64,000 nt of DNA from Oligoflexus tunisiensis (lineage in GTDB: Bacteria > Bdellovibrionota_B > Oligoflexia > Oligoflexales > Oligoflexaceae), in assembly GCF_001748245.1 (NCBI RefSeq), contig NZ_BDFO01000001.1:5092483-5156482 (forward strand), given 5' to 3'. Position numbers and translations under genes: made by a program. Below are positions 8,385 to 16,971 of the stretch, in pieces. Below the pieces are notes generated by a model. It saw only the letters and a list, made by a program, of their open reading frames with translations, made no database searches and was not told where the DNA came from. Each line of letters begins with the position of its first letter. Positions within the stretch are counted from its first letter, which is position 1.

Positions 8385-9970
8385 CAGGCCTGCCTCCCCG
8401 AATTTTGCAGAATTTGCAGCGCCGCCTGCCGACCGCGGGCAAAGGCCTCCTCGAAGATTGAGATGCCGCTCATATCGCTATGCGCGAAAGCCAGGCTCGG
8501 CCGGGAGGTCAGCGGCATGCGCGCCCGGTCCTGGCCCCAGATATAACCCGGCCGCGGCTGAATCATGCCATGACCCCAAAGCCAGAAATCCATGGACTGC
8601 ACATCCCGCGCAATCCCGGGATGCATGAGCTCCAGATCCGCGAGAACCAGGTGTTCCCAATCCTGGGGGCTGCGCAGACCGGCAATCGTCCGCGCGACAG
8701 AAGGCGTTTCTGCGGTCAGAGGCCAATAGGAAGTGAGCACACTCGCACTTTCATAACGTCTCACATTCTGGTGCGTGGCCACCACATAGCCCAGTGAAGG
8801 CGAACCAAAAGGCACATTATCCCAGCAGAGAGGCATGCCCTCGCTCTGGGGCGGTCGCGCGACCTTGCAGTTCGCGACCATCCAGGGCGCATAGGATAAA
8901 ACTCCCGACGGGACCGCACATCCCGGCAACAGGCGTTGCGCGACAAAGCGTGGCAAAGCCACGATCAAAGCCTCGGCCTCCCAGCGTCTGGCATGACCTG
9001 CACTCTCCTGCCAGCCATCCACCTGATAGCCCTGCGCGGTGGGTTCGATATGAAAGATCAGGGTATCCCCCACAAAACGATCCCGGGACCTCTGCATCAG
9101 TTTCTGCACGAGCCAGGCATTGCCCTCCGGCCAGGTGAGAACCGTGGCGCCCTCCTCAGGTTCCGCTTCACGCCCTGCAAAATAATGCAGACCGGCCCAG
9201 GCGGAGACTCCATTCCATCCCGTCCCGTAATCATCGCGGCAGCAGTAATCGAGATACCAGGCCAGATATCGTGAATGCCAGCCCTGCCCTCGCACAAATG
9301 CGGACAGAGTCATGGTGTCGAGTTTCAGCCACTCGGGATCACGCGAGGATTGATCCAGGGGAATCTGAAAAATCCGGCGGCCATCGCGACCCTTCGTCCC
9401 GCGCGCGCGTTCGACGAAATGCATGAAGCTGCGGATGTCCTCAATCTCCCGCTGCGGCAGAGCCTTCCAGGCGATCAGCCCTTCGAACCAGCGGCCTTCA
9501 TAAAACACGCGGTCCTCGGGATCATGACAAAGATAATCCTCGTGATACTGCGGTTCGCCCCGGGCCGACCAGCCGCGCAGGGCTCCGGCCTCCTGCAGAA
9601 ATTCCAAAAGATCCGCCTGCGAAGGATGGGGCAAAGGCAGGTAATGCGCGCCCAGAGGAAACGCCGAAACTTCATTGCGCCCGCTGCGTGCGTTGCCGCC
9701 CGGATCATGCCCCATCTCCAGCATGAGGTAATCCCGGAAACCCTGTTTTTCAAGGGTATAAGCCGCCGTGCAACCCGCAACTCCCCCGCCCAGGATCAGC
9801 ACCTTGTGCTTCTCCACAGCGCTCGGCTTGGGAAAATCCATCGTTCGCAAACGATGCGCAGTACGGCTGGCATCACCCCCGATCCTAAGAGAACGCCGAC
9901 CAGTCTCACAACTCCCCAGCCAGGGCAGGGCCAGACCGCCGAGAAGCAGCTGCCGTCGATCAATGGACAT
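8384..9970 (-). CDS. Tat-exported FAD-dependent amine oxidoreductase-like protein
   Basis: About 528 residues. The start I prefer is the ATG at 9970 (a TTG at 9991 is possible), because it places the twin-arginine motif DRRQLLLGG right at the N-terminus. A hydrophobic stretch follows, then WLGSC, a likely lipobox. The mature part opens with the Rossmann FAD motif VLILGGGVAGCTAAYTLEKQ and continues as a flavin-containing amine oxidase/NAD(P)-binding_8-type protein, with a typical C-terminal FAD-contact segment near SDMSGISIFEEAFARGRQAA. The protein would be folded with FAD in the cytoplasm and exported to the periplasm. It overlaps the spermidine synthase gene by about 10 bp. A polyamine or polyamine-modified substrate is inferred from the neighbours. 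Confidence 0.8.
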   Translation of the reverse strand: MSIDRRQLLLGGLALPWLGSCETGRRSLRIGGDASRTAHRLRTMDFPKPSAVEKHKVLILGGGVAGCTAAYTLEKQGFRDYLMLEMGHDPGGNARSGRNEVSAFPLGAHYLPLPHPSQADLLEFLQEAGALRGWSARGEPQYHEDYLCHDPEDRVFYEGRWFEGLIAWKALPQREIEDIRSFMHFVERARGTKGRDGRRIFQIPLDQSSRDPEWLKLDTMTLSAFVRGQGWHSRYLAWYLDYCCRDDYGTGWNGVSAWAGLHYFAGREAEPEEGATVLTWPEGNAWLVQKLMQRSRDRFVGDTLIFHIEPTAQGYQVDGWQESAGHARRWEAEALIVALPRFVAQRLLPGCAVPSGVLSYAPWMVANCKVARPPQSEGMPLCWDNVPFGSPSLGYVVATHQNVRRYESASVLTSYWPLTAETPSVARTIAGLRSPQDWEHLVLADLELMHPGIARDVQSMDFWLWGHGMIQPRPGYIWGQDRARMPLTSRPSLAFAHSDMSGISIFEEAFARGRQAALQILQNSGRQA

Positions 9971-11456
9971 GACGTGACCATTCCTCTTCAAAGGTTCGCA
10001 CGAGGACCTGATTGTCCAGGCGATTGATGGCGCTCACCGTGGCCTGCATGTCCGGAGGAAAGTGGAAGATGCCGGGCAAAAGATCCAGCGACAGAAACCT
10101 TAAACCCTCGGGAAGTTCGGTGGGCCAGCGATAGGGCTGATGCCCGGCCAGCACAAAGCCCCACTCCCCAAACGAGGGCACATGAACATGATAGGGCGCG
10201 GTATGAAAGCCGACCGCGTTCAAGGTATTCACGATGGTCCAAAAGGTTCGCCGCGCATAGTAAGGCGAGGTCGATTGCACGACCATCTGCCCATTCTCCC
10301 GCAAAGCTGCCTTCACAAGTTCATAGAAGCGCGTGCTATAAAGCTTGCCGATCGCAAAGCTGCTCGGGTCCGGAAAATCGATCACGATAAAATCAAACTG
10401 TTCGGTCGCGGTGCGAAGCCAGGTGAAGGCATCCTGATGCACAAGCTGCAGCTTCGGTGAAGCGAGCGCCTCCTGGTTCAACGCCCGCAGGATGGGATGC
10501 TGCGCCGCGAGATCCGTCACCGCCCGATCCAAATCCACCAGCACCACTCTCTCCACAGTGGGATAACGGAGCACCTCACGCAGCGCGAGCCCATCGCCGC
10601 CGCCCAGGATTAAAACCTGGCGCGCGGCCTTGAAACTCGCCAAACCCGGATGCACCAGCGCCTCATGATAGCGGTATTCATCCGCCGAGGAAAACTGCAG
10701 GTTCCCATTCAAAAAAAGCCGCGTATCGCGCTGATTGCGGGTGAGCACGAGGCGCTGATACGGTGAACTCACGGCCGCGATCACCGGATCGGCAAAGGTC
10801 AGGGATTCCGACCAGTTCGTCAGCCTTTCCCCCATCGCCAGACCGGTTCCACAAAAACCCAAAGTCAGGAGCACCATCACCCTCTGCACCCGACGCCAGG
10901 CCTGCTGGCGCCCCAGGATTTCCAGCGCCGCCCAGGCCACCAGCGCGTTGCAGGTGCCAAAGAAAAAGGCCGACCGCACCAGCCCCAGATGCGGCACCAG
11001 AAGCATGGGAAACAGGAGCGAAGCCAGAAGGGCCCCGAGGTAGTCAAAGGTAAAGACCTTGGCCACCAGATCCTGAAACGCGTATTCATCCTTTAAAATT
11101 CGCATCAGAATAGGAATCTCCACGCCGACCAGCACCCCCGTGATGCTGACGAGGCTATAGAGCAGCAGGCGAAAATTCGACACCTGATCAAAGAGACAAA
11201 AGAGCAGCGCGGCCGAGCTGCCTCCGATCACGGCAAGGAGCAGCTCCACATGAATAAAGAAGCGCAGAAGATCACGCTTCACATAACGCGACAGCCAGGA
11301 CCCCACCCCCATCGAGGAGAGGTAGGCGCCGATGACCGTGGAAAACTGCGTGACGGAATCCCCCAAAAGATAGGAGGCGAGCGTGCCCGCGATCAGTTCA
11401 TAAACCAGACCCGCGGTCGCAATCACAAACACCGAAATCAAAAGCAGCAGGGCCAC
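9960..11456 (-). CDS. speE: Membrane-integrated spermidine synthase (polyamine aminopropyltransferase)
   Basis: A 498-residue fusion of about six N-terminal membrane helices (residues 1-210) and a cytoplasmic aminopropyltransferase domain. The catalytic half has the expected motifs: DEYRYHEALVHPGL, the decarboxy-SAM-binding VLILGGGDGLALREV, the acidic VVLVDLD loop, and IDFPDPSSFAIGKLYSTRFY, which keeps both aspartates of the active-site 'D-x-x-D' loop. SpeE transfers an aminopropyl group from decarboxylated SAM (made by SpeD, same operon) to an amine, classically putrescine. No putrescine-making gene lies nearby, so the acceptor may be something else. The membrane domain places the reaction at the inner face of the membrane. 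Confidence 0.88.
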   Translation of the reverse strand: MALLLLISVFVIATAGLVYELIAGTLASYLLGDSVTQFSTVIGAYLSSMGVGSWLSRYVKRDLLRFFIHVELLLAVIGGSSAALLFCLFDQVSNFRLLLYSLVSITGVLVGVEIPILMRILKDEYAFQDLVAKVFTFDYLGALLASLLFPMLLVPHLGLVRSAFFFGTCNALVAWAALEILGRQQAWRRVQRVMVLLTLGFCGTGLAMGERLTNWSESLTFADPVIAAVSSPYQRLVLTRNQRDTRLFLNGNLQFSSADEYRYHEALVHPGLASFKAARQVLILGGGDGLALREVLRYPTVERVVLVDLDRAVTDLAAQHPILRALNQEALASPKLQLVHQDAFTWLRTATEQFDFIVIDFPDPSSFAIGKLYSTRFYELVKAALRENGQMVVQSTSPYYARRTFWTIVNTLNAVGFHTAPYHVHVPSFGEWGFVLAGHQPYRWPTELPEGLRFLSLDLLPGIFHFPPDMQATVSAINRLDNQVLVRTFEEEWSRHVH

Positions 11457-11465
11457 AGGTTCGTC

Positions 11466-11678
11466 CTATCCACGAATGGCCGAAGCGATGATGATCGCCA
11501 CAGCAAGAATGGTGGCCGAGGCCGTCAGGGCCAGCGGCAGATTTTTTTCCTCGACGATTTCCTTCCACATGTGTCCGGGCGTCAGGCGATCGAAGATCAC
11601 CATGGCCACGATCAGAATCACGATGCCAAGACCCGAAAATACCAGTGCGCTTGTTATATAGCGGCTCAGGCTTTCCAC
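11466..11678 (-). CDS. DUF350-family small membrane protein
   Basis: A 70-residue protein with two hydrophobic helices (about 10-29 and 50-69) separated by a charged loop (TPGHMWKEIVEEKN). This matches one repeat of DUF350; the E. coli protein YjfL has two such repeats in about 132 residues. DUF350 proteins have no known activity but often occur beside DUF4178, PspA-like and polyamine/ATP-grasp genes, which is the company seen here. It lies 9 bp before the spermidine synthase gene and 29 bp after the 53-residue lipoprotein gene. Confidence 0.8.
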   Translation of the reverse strand: MESLSRYITSALVFSGLGIVILIVAMVIFDRLTPGHMWKEIVEEKNLPLALTASATILAVAIIIASAIRG

Positions 11679-11707
11679 AACTGTTCTCCTCTGTCCTTGA
11701 ATATGTC

Positions 11708-11869
11708 TTACTTATGATACGTTCGATAACCACCTGTACTGCCGCGACTGTAACCGGTACCGGATTTGACCAGACCGGTACCTCGATCATCCGAGCAGGA
11801 CCAGCCTGTCGAGCTCAAAAACACAAATAGGCCGCAGACCAAACCGCCAAACATACGATAACGGAACAA
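11708..11869 (-). CDS. Small lipoprotein-like peptide (53 residues) in the polyamine operon
   Basis: I found this ORF by reading the gap between the DUF4178 and DUF350 genes. A strong Shine-Dalgarno AGGAGGG sits 5 nt before a TTG at 11869, overlapping the TAG of the upstream gene, and the frame runs to TAA at 11708. The peptide has a hydrophobic signal (MFGGLVCGLFVFLSS), then a Trp-Ser-Cys that could be acylated, and a short Gly/Ser/Tyr-rich tail. An internal ATG at 11854 would give 48 residues. The tight spacing and the ribosome-binding site support a real gene. The function is unknown. Confidence 0.6.
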   Translation of the reverse strand: MFRYRMFGGLVCGLFVFLSSTGWSCSDDRGTGLVKSGTGYSRGSTGGYRTYHK

Positions 11870-11878
11870 GGTTCCCTC

Positions 11879-13126
11879 CTATCCATTCACATCACTATCC
11901 GCCCACCGTTTCGCTTCAAAGCGCCAGTCGCCAAGCAGGAACCACAGCGGAAAAAGACTCACCAGGATAAGGCTCAGCACCAAAGGTGAAATGACCTTGG
12001 CGTTCTCAATGATCTTCACATGGACGTTCACATTCTGCTGCGCTGCCACAGAACTCTGATCCCACTCGTTTTCCGTGAGCATATCCAACCGGTAACGCCC
12101 CCGGCTCAGACGCCGCAGAAAAACCTCGTCCGTGGTCTGTGTTTCGCCTCCGTAGGAATCGTGAAATTCCCGCCCAAATTCGATCGGCGTCGGCAGCTGG
12201 CCGTCCTCGCCGATCAGTGTGAAGCGCACATGCATCCAGCTGCGGGACACCGGGGCATGGATGCGGATGCGCACATTGGTTTGGTCCTCATCAAGCGCAA
12301 AACTTTCACTGCGCAAGAGCTCCACGGGAACTTTGGCTTGGCGGACATAATAGGAATCCAAAACGGTCCGTTCGTCACGCAGGCTGTTCATAATGAAATG
12401 CATCCCGATCAGCAGGGCCACGAACAGGCCCCAGTGCTTCAGATAGGAGTTGCGTCGCTCCATAAACCTCGAGGGTTGATTGGGCGCGACCCCGACCCGC
12501 GCCGGCATGGGGCCGTTGATTTTGAAACTTTTCCGAATGTCCTCGGGTTCCACATAAACCCCGGCCGACCAGATTTCCTCCGTCCCATCCTCCTCACAGC
12601 TCAGAATATCAGGCGGCGCGATGTAATCACGCACGGTGACTTCATCGCCGATCTTCACCCGCCAGTAAAATTCCCCGAGCACGAACTGCACCCGGGCCCG
12701 GCCCTTTAAGAAGAGGCGGTACCGGTGCCCGCCCCAGGTGATCGTGGACCCCAGGCCCGCGGTGGGCCGGTGGCGGGTCATATGCAGGAAATTCCAATGC
12801 CCCTGGGCTTCCGTCAGCCAACGAAAACCCTGATAGGGATTGAAGAGGAGATACTCATTCCAAAAGTATTCCTCGCTTCCATCCGAACGCACCATAAAGC
12901 CCAGCACCTGCCAGGTTTCGCCGCGAAAATGAGCTTTGCTGCCGAGTTCCAACAGCGGATGCCAGCGCATGGCCTGCGACGCCCGCCGCAGGATGCGCAA
13001 ACCCTGATGATCCTCTTCCACCAAAGCCCCACACGCACGACAGCCAAAACTGAGACTCTGGCCCACCGCATGAACAGGGATCGGCGCGCCACACTGCAGG
13101 CAGTTGAAGGTCATTTCACCAGCCAT
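11879..13126 (-). CDS. DUF4178 zinc-ribbon protein with two membrane helices
   Basis: A 415-residue protein. The N-terminus is a zinc ribbon (CLQC...CRAC, residues about 9-33). The DUF4178 region follows, with its hallmark 'WQVLGF...EEYFWNEYLLFNPYQGFRWLTEAQGHW'. Membrane helices lie at about 231-247 (FVALLIGMHFI) and near the C-terminus (LVLSLILVSLFPLWFLLG), with a soluble segment between them that is probably periplasmic. DUF4178 has no defined activity. The gene overlaps the end of the second DUF4178 gene by 11 bp. Two paralogues side by side suggest a heteromeric membrane assembly. A start at the in-frame ATG 12 bp later (13114) is also possible. Confidence 0.8.
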   Translation of the reverse strand: MAGEMTFNCLQCGAPIPVHAVGQSLSFGCRACGALVEEDHQGLRILRRASQAMRWHPLLELGSKAHFRGETWQVLGFMVRSDGSEEYFWNEYLLFNPYQGFRWLTEAQGHWNFLHMTRHRPTAGLGSTITWGGHRYRLFLKGRARVQFVLGEFYWRVKIGDEVTVRDYIAPPDILSCEEDGTEEIWSAGVYVEPEDIRKSFKINGPMPARVGVAPNQPSRFMERRNSYLKHWGLFVALLIGMHFIMNSLRDERTVLDSYYVRQAKVPVELLRSESFALDEDQTNVRIRIHAPVSRSWMHVRFTLIGEDGQLPTPIEFGREFHDSYGGETQTTDEVFLRRLSRGRYRLDMLTENEWDQSSVAAQQNVNVHVKIIENAKVISPLVLSLILVSLFPLWFLLGDWRFEAKRWADSDVNG

Positions 13127-13742
13127 GGAGCGGCCTCAACTGCGTAAATTGAAAATCATTGAAATCCAGATAACGCCCGACATGAGCCTGCACCGTGGAT
13201 CCGATGCGTTCCAGGCAAAGGAAATCCCCCTTGGCGTTACCGGCATCAATGCTCAGGAGTTCCTGGCGAGCCGGCGCAGGAAAGGGCAGCTCCCCTTCAC
13301 TGGCCACGCATACGGCGGCTTTGATATCATCCACCACAAAGTTTCCCAACCGTCCGAGGTCGATCTCCTGACCTGCCTGCAGCTCGCTCAGAGGAGGCAG
13401 TTCCGGCACCGGGCTCAAAGGAAACGACAGCATATAAAAACCCTGCGCCTCGGCGAGCCAGCCGATACGTCCCTTGGAGAAGAGGGCACACCATTCATTC
13501 CAAAAACCCTGTGCCCATTTCAAACGCAGACGGCCGATCAATTCAAAGCGCTCGCCTTCATAGCGGCCCTGGGTTCCCACCTGCAAAGGCGTGATTTCCG
13601 GAGGCAGCTCTGCCATGCGCCCAAACACGGACCAGTCCTGATCGCGAATGAGCGTGCTCTGGCAATAACGGCAGACGACAAAGATGGTCGCCGGGGACTG
13701 CAATGGAAGCGCAGCCCCGCAACTCAGGCAATTCAATTCCAT
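13116..13742 (-). CDS. DUF4178 zinc-ribbon protein, soluble paralogue
   Basis: A 208-residue protein with an N-terminal zinc ribbon (CLSC...CRYC, residues about 5-29) and one DUF4178 core (RFELIGRLRLKWAQGFWNEWCALF...WLAEAQGFYMLSF). It has no membrane segment, unlike the next gene. It lies 9 bp downstream of the SPFH gene and overlaps the following DUF4178 gene. The paired cysteines suggest structural zinc. The role is unknown, and the context points to an envelope stress or modification complex. Confidence 0.8.
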   Translation of the reverse strand: MELNCLSCGAALPLQSPATIFVVCRYCQSTLIRDQDWSVFGRMAELPPEITPLQVGTQGRYEGERFELIGRLRLKWAQGFWNEWCALFSKGRIGWLAEAQGFYMLSFPLSPVPELPPLSELQAGQEIDLGRLGNFVVDDIKAAVCVASEGELPFPAPARQELLSIDAGNAKGDFLCLERIGSTVQAHVGRYLDFNDFQFTQLRPLHGW

Positions 13743-13751
13743 AAAAGTCCC

Positions 13752-14744
13752 TTAGATACGGGCGAGAAGCTCGGCCTTCTTGCGATCAAATTCTTCCTGA
13801 GTCAGGATCCCCTTGTTCAGAAGGCCCTGCAGTTTTTCCAAGGTGGCAAAAACATCCTCCTTGGCCTCAGGTCCGCCACTGCCGGCGTTCGGCTGAAAGG
13901 CGGACGCCATGGCCTGACCAAAACCCACCCCGGCCCCGAGCCCCACGCCGATCCCGGCAGCGCCTCCTTCATTCTGCGCGGCCAAAGGCAGACTGTCGGC
14001 CGCTTGAAACTGAGCGTAGCGACGCAGATCGCCGAGCAGCCGCATGGAACTGCTTTTATCCAGATACTTTTGCAGCTCCTCGGGCAGGCTGATGCTTTGG
14101 ATCATGAAGGTCGCCAGCTCCAGGCCATACTGGGCGAAGGTGGGACGCAAAATTTCCTGCAGGGTTTTGGAGAAACGGTCCTGATGGGCGGCCAGGTCAA
14201 GAAAAGCGACCTCGGCGGCCCCGAAGTGACTGCCAAGCGCGGTCAGGATCATGGCCCGCAGCTGGGGCTCGAGCTCGCTGGCAGCATAGAGCGGACGGGT
14301 GCCACTGATTTTTTGGAAGAAGAGACGGGGGTCGCTGATCCGATAGGAATAGGTGCCATGCGCGCGCAGGCGAATGGCGCCGAATTCCTTGTCACGCAGG
14401 GTAATGGGGGTGCTCGTCCCCCAGCGCTGATCGATCTGTTCCCGGGTTGAATAGAAATAAAGGTCCGACTTGAAGGGCGAGGCAAAGAGTTTGTCCCAGT
14501 TTTTCAAGTTGGTCAAAAGCGGCAGGGTCTGGGTGTTCAGCGTCGAGCGACCTGGTCCGAACAGATCGGCGATCTTGCCTTCATTGACGAAGAGGGCCAG
14601 TTGCGATTCCCGGACAGTGAGCTGGGCTCCATTTTGAATTTCCCGATCCTGCATCGGGTACTGCCAGCTCAGGACGCCGTCTTGCGGCTCCACCCACTCG
14701 ATGACATCGATAAACTGCTTCTTCAGAAAGTCCATGATACCCAT
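13752..14744 (-). CDS. SPFH-domain protein with C-terminal SHOCT (YdjI/virion-core-like)
   Basis: About 330 residues from the ATG at 14744, which has AGAGGTG 8 nt upstream. The frame extends to 14831, but that extension lies inside the promoter. The N-terminal two-thirds is the band-7/SPFH-type domain of the 'virion core protein-like' YdjI family, which begins MDFLKKQFIDVIEW. A Gly/Ala-rich linker (GIGVGLGAGVGFG) follows, then a SHOCT-type end (LEKLQGLLNKGILTQEEFDRKKAELL). SPFH proteins form large membrane-associated scaffolds. It is the first gene of the operon and may organise the other products at the membrane (inference). Confidence 0.82.
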   Translation of the reverse strand: MGIMDFLKKQFIDVIEWVEPQDGVLSWQYPMQDREIQNGAQLTVRESQLALFVNEGKIADLFGPGRSTLNTQTLPLLTNLKNWDKLFASPFKSDLYFYSTREQIDQRWGTSTPITLRDKEFGAIRLRAHGTYSYRISDPRLFFQKISGTRPLYAASELEPQLRAMILTALGSHFGAAEVAFLDLAAHQDRFSKTLQEILRPTFAQYGLELATFMIQSISLPEELQKYLDKSSSMRLLGDLRRYAQFQAADSLPLAAQNEGGAAGIGVGLGAGVGFGQAMASAFQPNAGSGGPEAKEDVFATLEKLQGLLNKGILTQEEFDRKKAELLARI

Positions 14745-14802
14745 GCGCGCACACCTCTTTTCTTTCGCAAGCGAACCAACTCTGAATTCGTAACGAGTTG
14801 CG

Positions 14803-14831
14803 AGTATAGCCGCCAGAGGCTGACAGGCCAA
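14803..14831 (-). promoter_or_regulatory. Sigma-70-type promoter of the SPFH-DUF4178-polyamine operon
   Basis: Read on the minus strand, a -35 element TTGGCC (14826-14831) is separated by exactly 17 bp from TATACT (14803-14808). Transcription would start near 14795 and leave a leader of about 50 nt before the ATG at 14744. This fixes the start of the SPFH gene. An imperfect palindrome ATTCATC-ATGAA-GATGAAT at about 14885-14903, just upstream, could be an operator. Confidence 0.6.
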
Positions 14832-15378
14832 GGCTTTGTGAATCTTTTCGTTCCCACCGAAAATTACTCATGCAGCTTTCGATCATTCATCATGAAGATG
14901 AATGTGTTCAGCCCGGTGAGTGACATCCATTTTTTTCACCTGTGTTCTGCATGATGCAGGGAGAGAGCGGGCCGGATTCGGACAGCAGGGTCAGAACAGG
15001 ACACAAGTTCAAATTGACGGGTAGACTCCAGCCTTCAGTCTGCAGCCAACAGCGCGTGAGCCTGCCACAGATGACACAGAAGGGACGTCACTTGGAACGC
15101 AAGTCAAGCCTTAATGACATGAAATGGCGACAATTCGATAGCTGGAGCGCGGTTTTCAGAAAAATTCGGCGAGCGAGCAGGATGTGGTACGAGCCTTGCT
15201 TTAGTTTCCAACATGAGCGGCCGCTGAGGCCGATCAAAGACTCAGGATGAAAGTCCAAGTCGAAGCTGATCCTCGGGATCGAGGGAGAAAAAGATCCAAG
15301 TCAGCTTCCGAATCCCAAGTTCCTCCCCCATTTCTTCATCATCACATCTTAATTTCCAATCCAAAAAATCATCCTGAG
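14832..15378. other. Non-coding stretch upstream of the SPFH operon
   Basis: About 550 bp between two minus-strand genes. The ORFs here have no ribosome-binding site and unnatural composition. It holds a short palindrome near 14885-14903 and ends at a strong hairpin (15379-15400) that on the plus strand is followed by a T-rich run. A small plus-strand RNA ending there is possible, but I see no clear promoter for one. Confidence 0.4.
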
Positions 15379-15400
15379 AAAACTCTCCCGCGAGAGTTTT
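15379..15400. terminator. Bidirectional hairpin terminator
   Basis: AAAACTCTC / GAGAGTTTT forms a 9-bp stem with a CCGC loop. On the plus strand it is followed by TTTCTTTTTTT. On the minus strand it lies 33 bp after the stop of the calcium-repeat lipoprotein gene, with the stem's own T-run at its 3' side. It probably ends that gene and could also stop plus-strand transcripts. Confidence 0.65.
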
Positions 15401-15432
15401 TTTCTTTTTTTGGCCCGCAAGCCAATCCACTT

Positions 15433-16857
15433 TCACTGCAAATTGAAACTTGCACTCCGCATGACCCACGACGGAAAGCTGGGGATCCGATCGATTGCAG
15501 TAGCCACAATACGGGCGGTGTAGGTTTCCCCTTCATCCGTCGCTCCGGTCGGCAGTGTATAGGTCGTGCTGCTACCCGCAATCGGCTCCGATGCGAAAAC
15601 TTTGATCCCGTTCGCATCATAGACGTGCACCGACCAGTGATAGTCGGTCACCGTTCCAAAGGGGCTGCCGGTCATGGTCACTTTGCGAGTATCACTCGTG
15701 TAGGCACCCGTGATCACCCCTGTCACCATACTGGGAAACGTGAATGGAAATTCATGGACCATTCGGGTATCACCCGCCCCCTGAGTGACTTCCACAAAGA
15801 ACACCTGATTGGCTTTCGGTACAGCCGTGCTGGCCAGTTGCACGCGACGGGTGAAGATGCCGTCGCCCGCTTCACCGTCTTCATTGTTGCCATCATCCAA
15901 CAGTGTTTGATCCCAGCTCGAAAGGGTGGCTTCCCCGGTGTTGGGATCAAACTGCACCGCCGCAGCATCCGTGAACAGGGTACTGGATCCTTTCACCAGC
16001 ACTGATGTTGCAATTTCATCCTCCAGCAGGCGCAGGGTGAACATCAATGTACTGGCAAGGCTGCCATCGCTTTGAACATCCTGAACCAGCTGCAAGGCAA
16101 GGAACTTCACGAGGCGCGGAAAATACTGATCCCCAAGGTCCTGGGAAAGGTCGACGACCTCGTCAGCATTCGCATCGGTATCAAAAGCATCCGGCACCGC
16201 ATCGTTGTCATCATCCGGATCGAACCAGTTGGGTAAACCATCGCCGTCGATGTCCCCATCGACATCATTCGTCAACCCATCGGCATCGGTATCCGCCGTG
16301 GTCGCTGTCCCGGCAAGACCTGGCGCTCCTGCGAAGACGCGGGGCGTCATGGCAAGGCCCGCGGAAGCTTCCATGGCGTCGGGAATCAGATTGCCATTGG
16401 CATCCGCTGCCTCATTTTTTTCCCAGGCGATACTGCTGAAATCCGTGAAGTTGATGATCGGTCCGTTATGCACCAGCGTGGGCAAACGGTTTTCCCCAAT
16501 CGCAAAATACTGACGAACCTGGCCTGGATTCAGCCCGGCATAGGTCAGGACTGCTGAAAAACGATACTGCGGATCGAGCAGCACAAGCGTATACGCGACC
16601 GAGGTGTCGACACCCTCGATCGTATAGTTGCCAATCGCATTGATGACTCCGGAATGAGCAATCCCCGTATCGCGCTCGACCAGGGCCAGAATCCATTGAT
16701 TCATTTCCGACTGGCTGCCGGTCACGCTCTTGATGGAACCTTTGATGATTTCACCTGATGGACTGGTCGCGGCTGCACTGCCGCTGTCGCTGCTGCCATT
16801 GGCGCAACCCAGAAGCAACATGAGGAGCAGCATCTGACTGAGGTTTCTCTTGCTCAA
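15433..16857 (-). CDS. Surface lipoprotein with calcium-binding Asp-rich (TSP3-like) repeats
   Basis: About 474 residues. I chose the TTG at 16857 because GGAAGGGCGGG lies just upstream and it gives a compact signal peptide ending in MLLLGC (lipobox). The frame extends to 17103, but the extra residues are not signal-like. In the mature protein an Asp-rich segment DADGLTNDVDGDIDGDGLPN then FDPDDDND (about residues 190-235) matches thrombospondin type-3/DxDxDG calcium loops. Fibronectin-like beta regions follow. It is probably an outer-membrane or surface protein, with binding partner unknown. It lies alone between a terminator and the divergent RNHCP gene. Confidence 0.75.
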   Translation of the reverse strand: MSKRNLSQMLLLMLLLGCANGSSDSGSAAATSPSGEIIKGSIKSVTGSQSEMNQWILALVERDTGIAHSGVINAIGNYTIEGVDTSVAYTLVLLDPQYRFSAVLTYAGLNPGQVRQYFAIGENRLPTLVHNGPIINFTDFSSIAWEKNEAADANGNLIPDAMEASAGLAMTPRVFAGAPGLAGTATTADTDADGLTNDVDGDIDGDGLPNWFDPDDDNDAVPDAFDTDANADEVVDLSQDLGDQYFPRLVKFLALQLVQDVQSDGSLASTLMFTLRLLEDEIATSVLVKGSSTLFTDAAAVQFDPNTGEATLSSWDQTLLDDGNNEDGEAGDGIFTRRVQLASTAVPKANQVFFVEVTQGAGDTRMVHEFPFTFPSMVTGVITGAYTSDTRKVTMTGSPFGTVTDYHWSVHVYDANGIKVFASEPIAGSSTTYTLPTGATDEGETYTARIVATAIDRIPSFPSWVMRSASFNLQ

Positions 16858-16971
16858 AACCCGCCCTTCCACTATAAGGTCCGTTCCTACGGCTTTTCTA
16901 CATGGGGAATCGGCGGATTCAGAGGAAAGTTGAGAGCCATCGAGCCACGGCCAGACAGAAGGAAGGGTCTC

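Noticed and set aside
14745..14831. N-terminal extension of the SPFH protein
   Set aside because: The extension contains the promoter -10 and -35; the ATG at 14744 has the ribosome-binding site and matches the family start.
15247..16005. 252-codon plus-strand ORF
   Set aside because: It is antisense to the calcium-repeat lipoprotein, which has the signal peptide and motifs.
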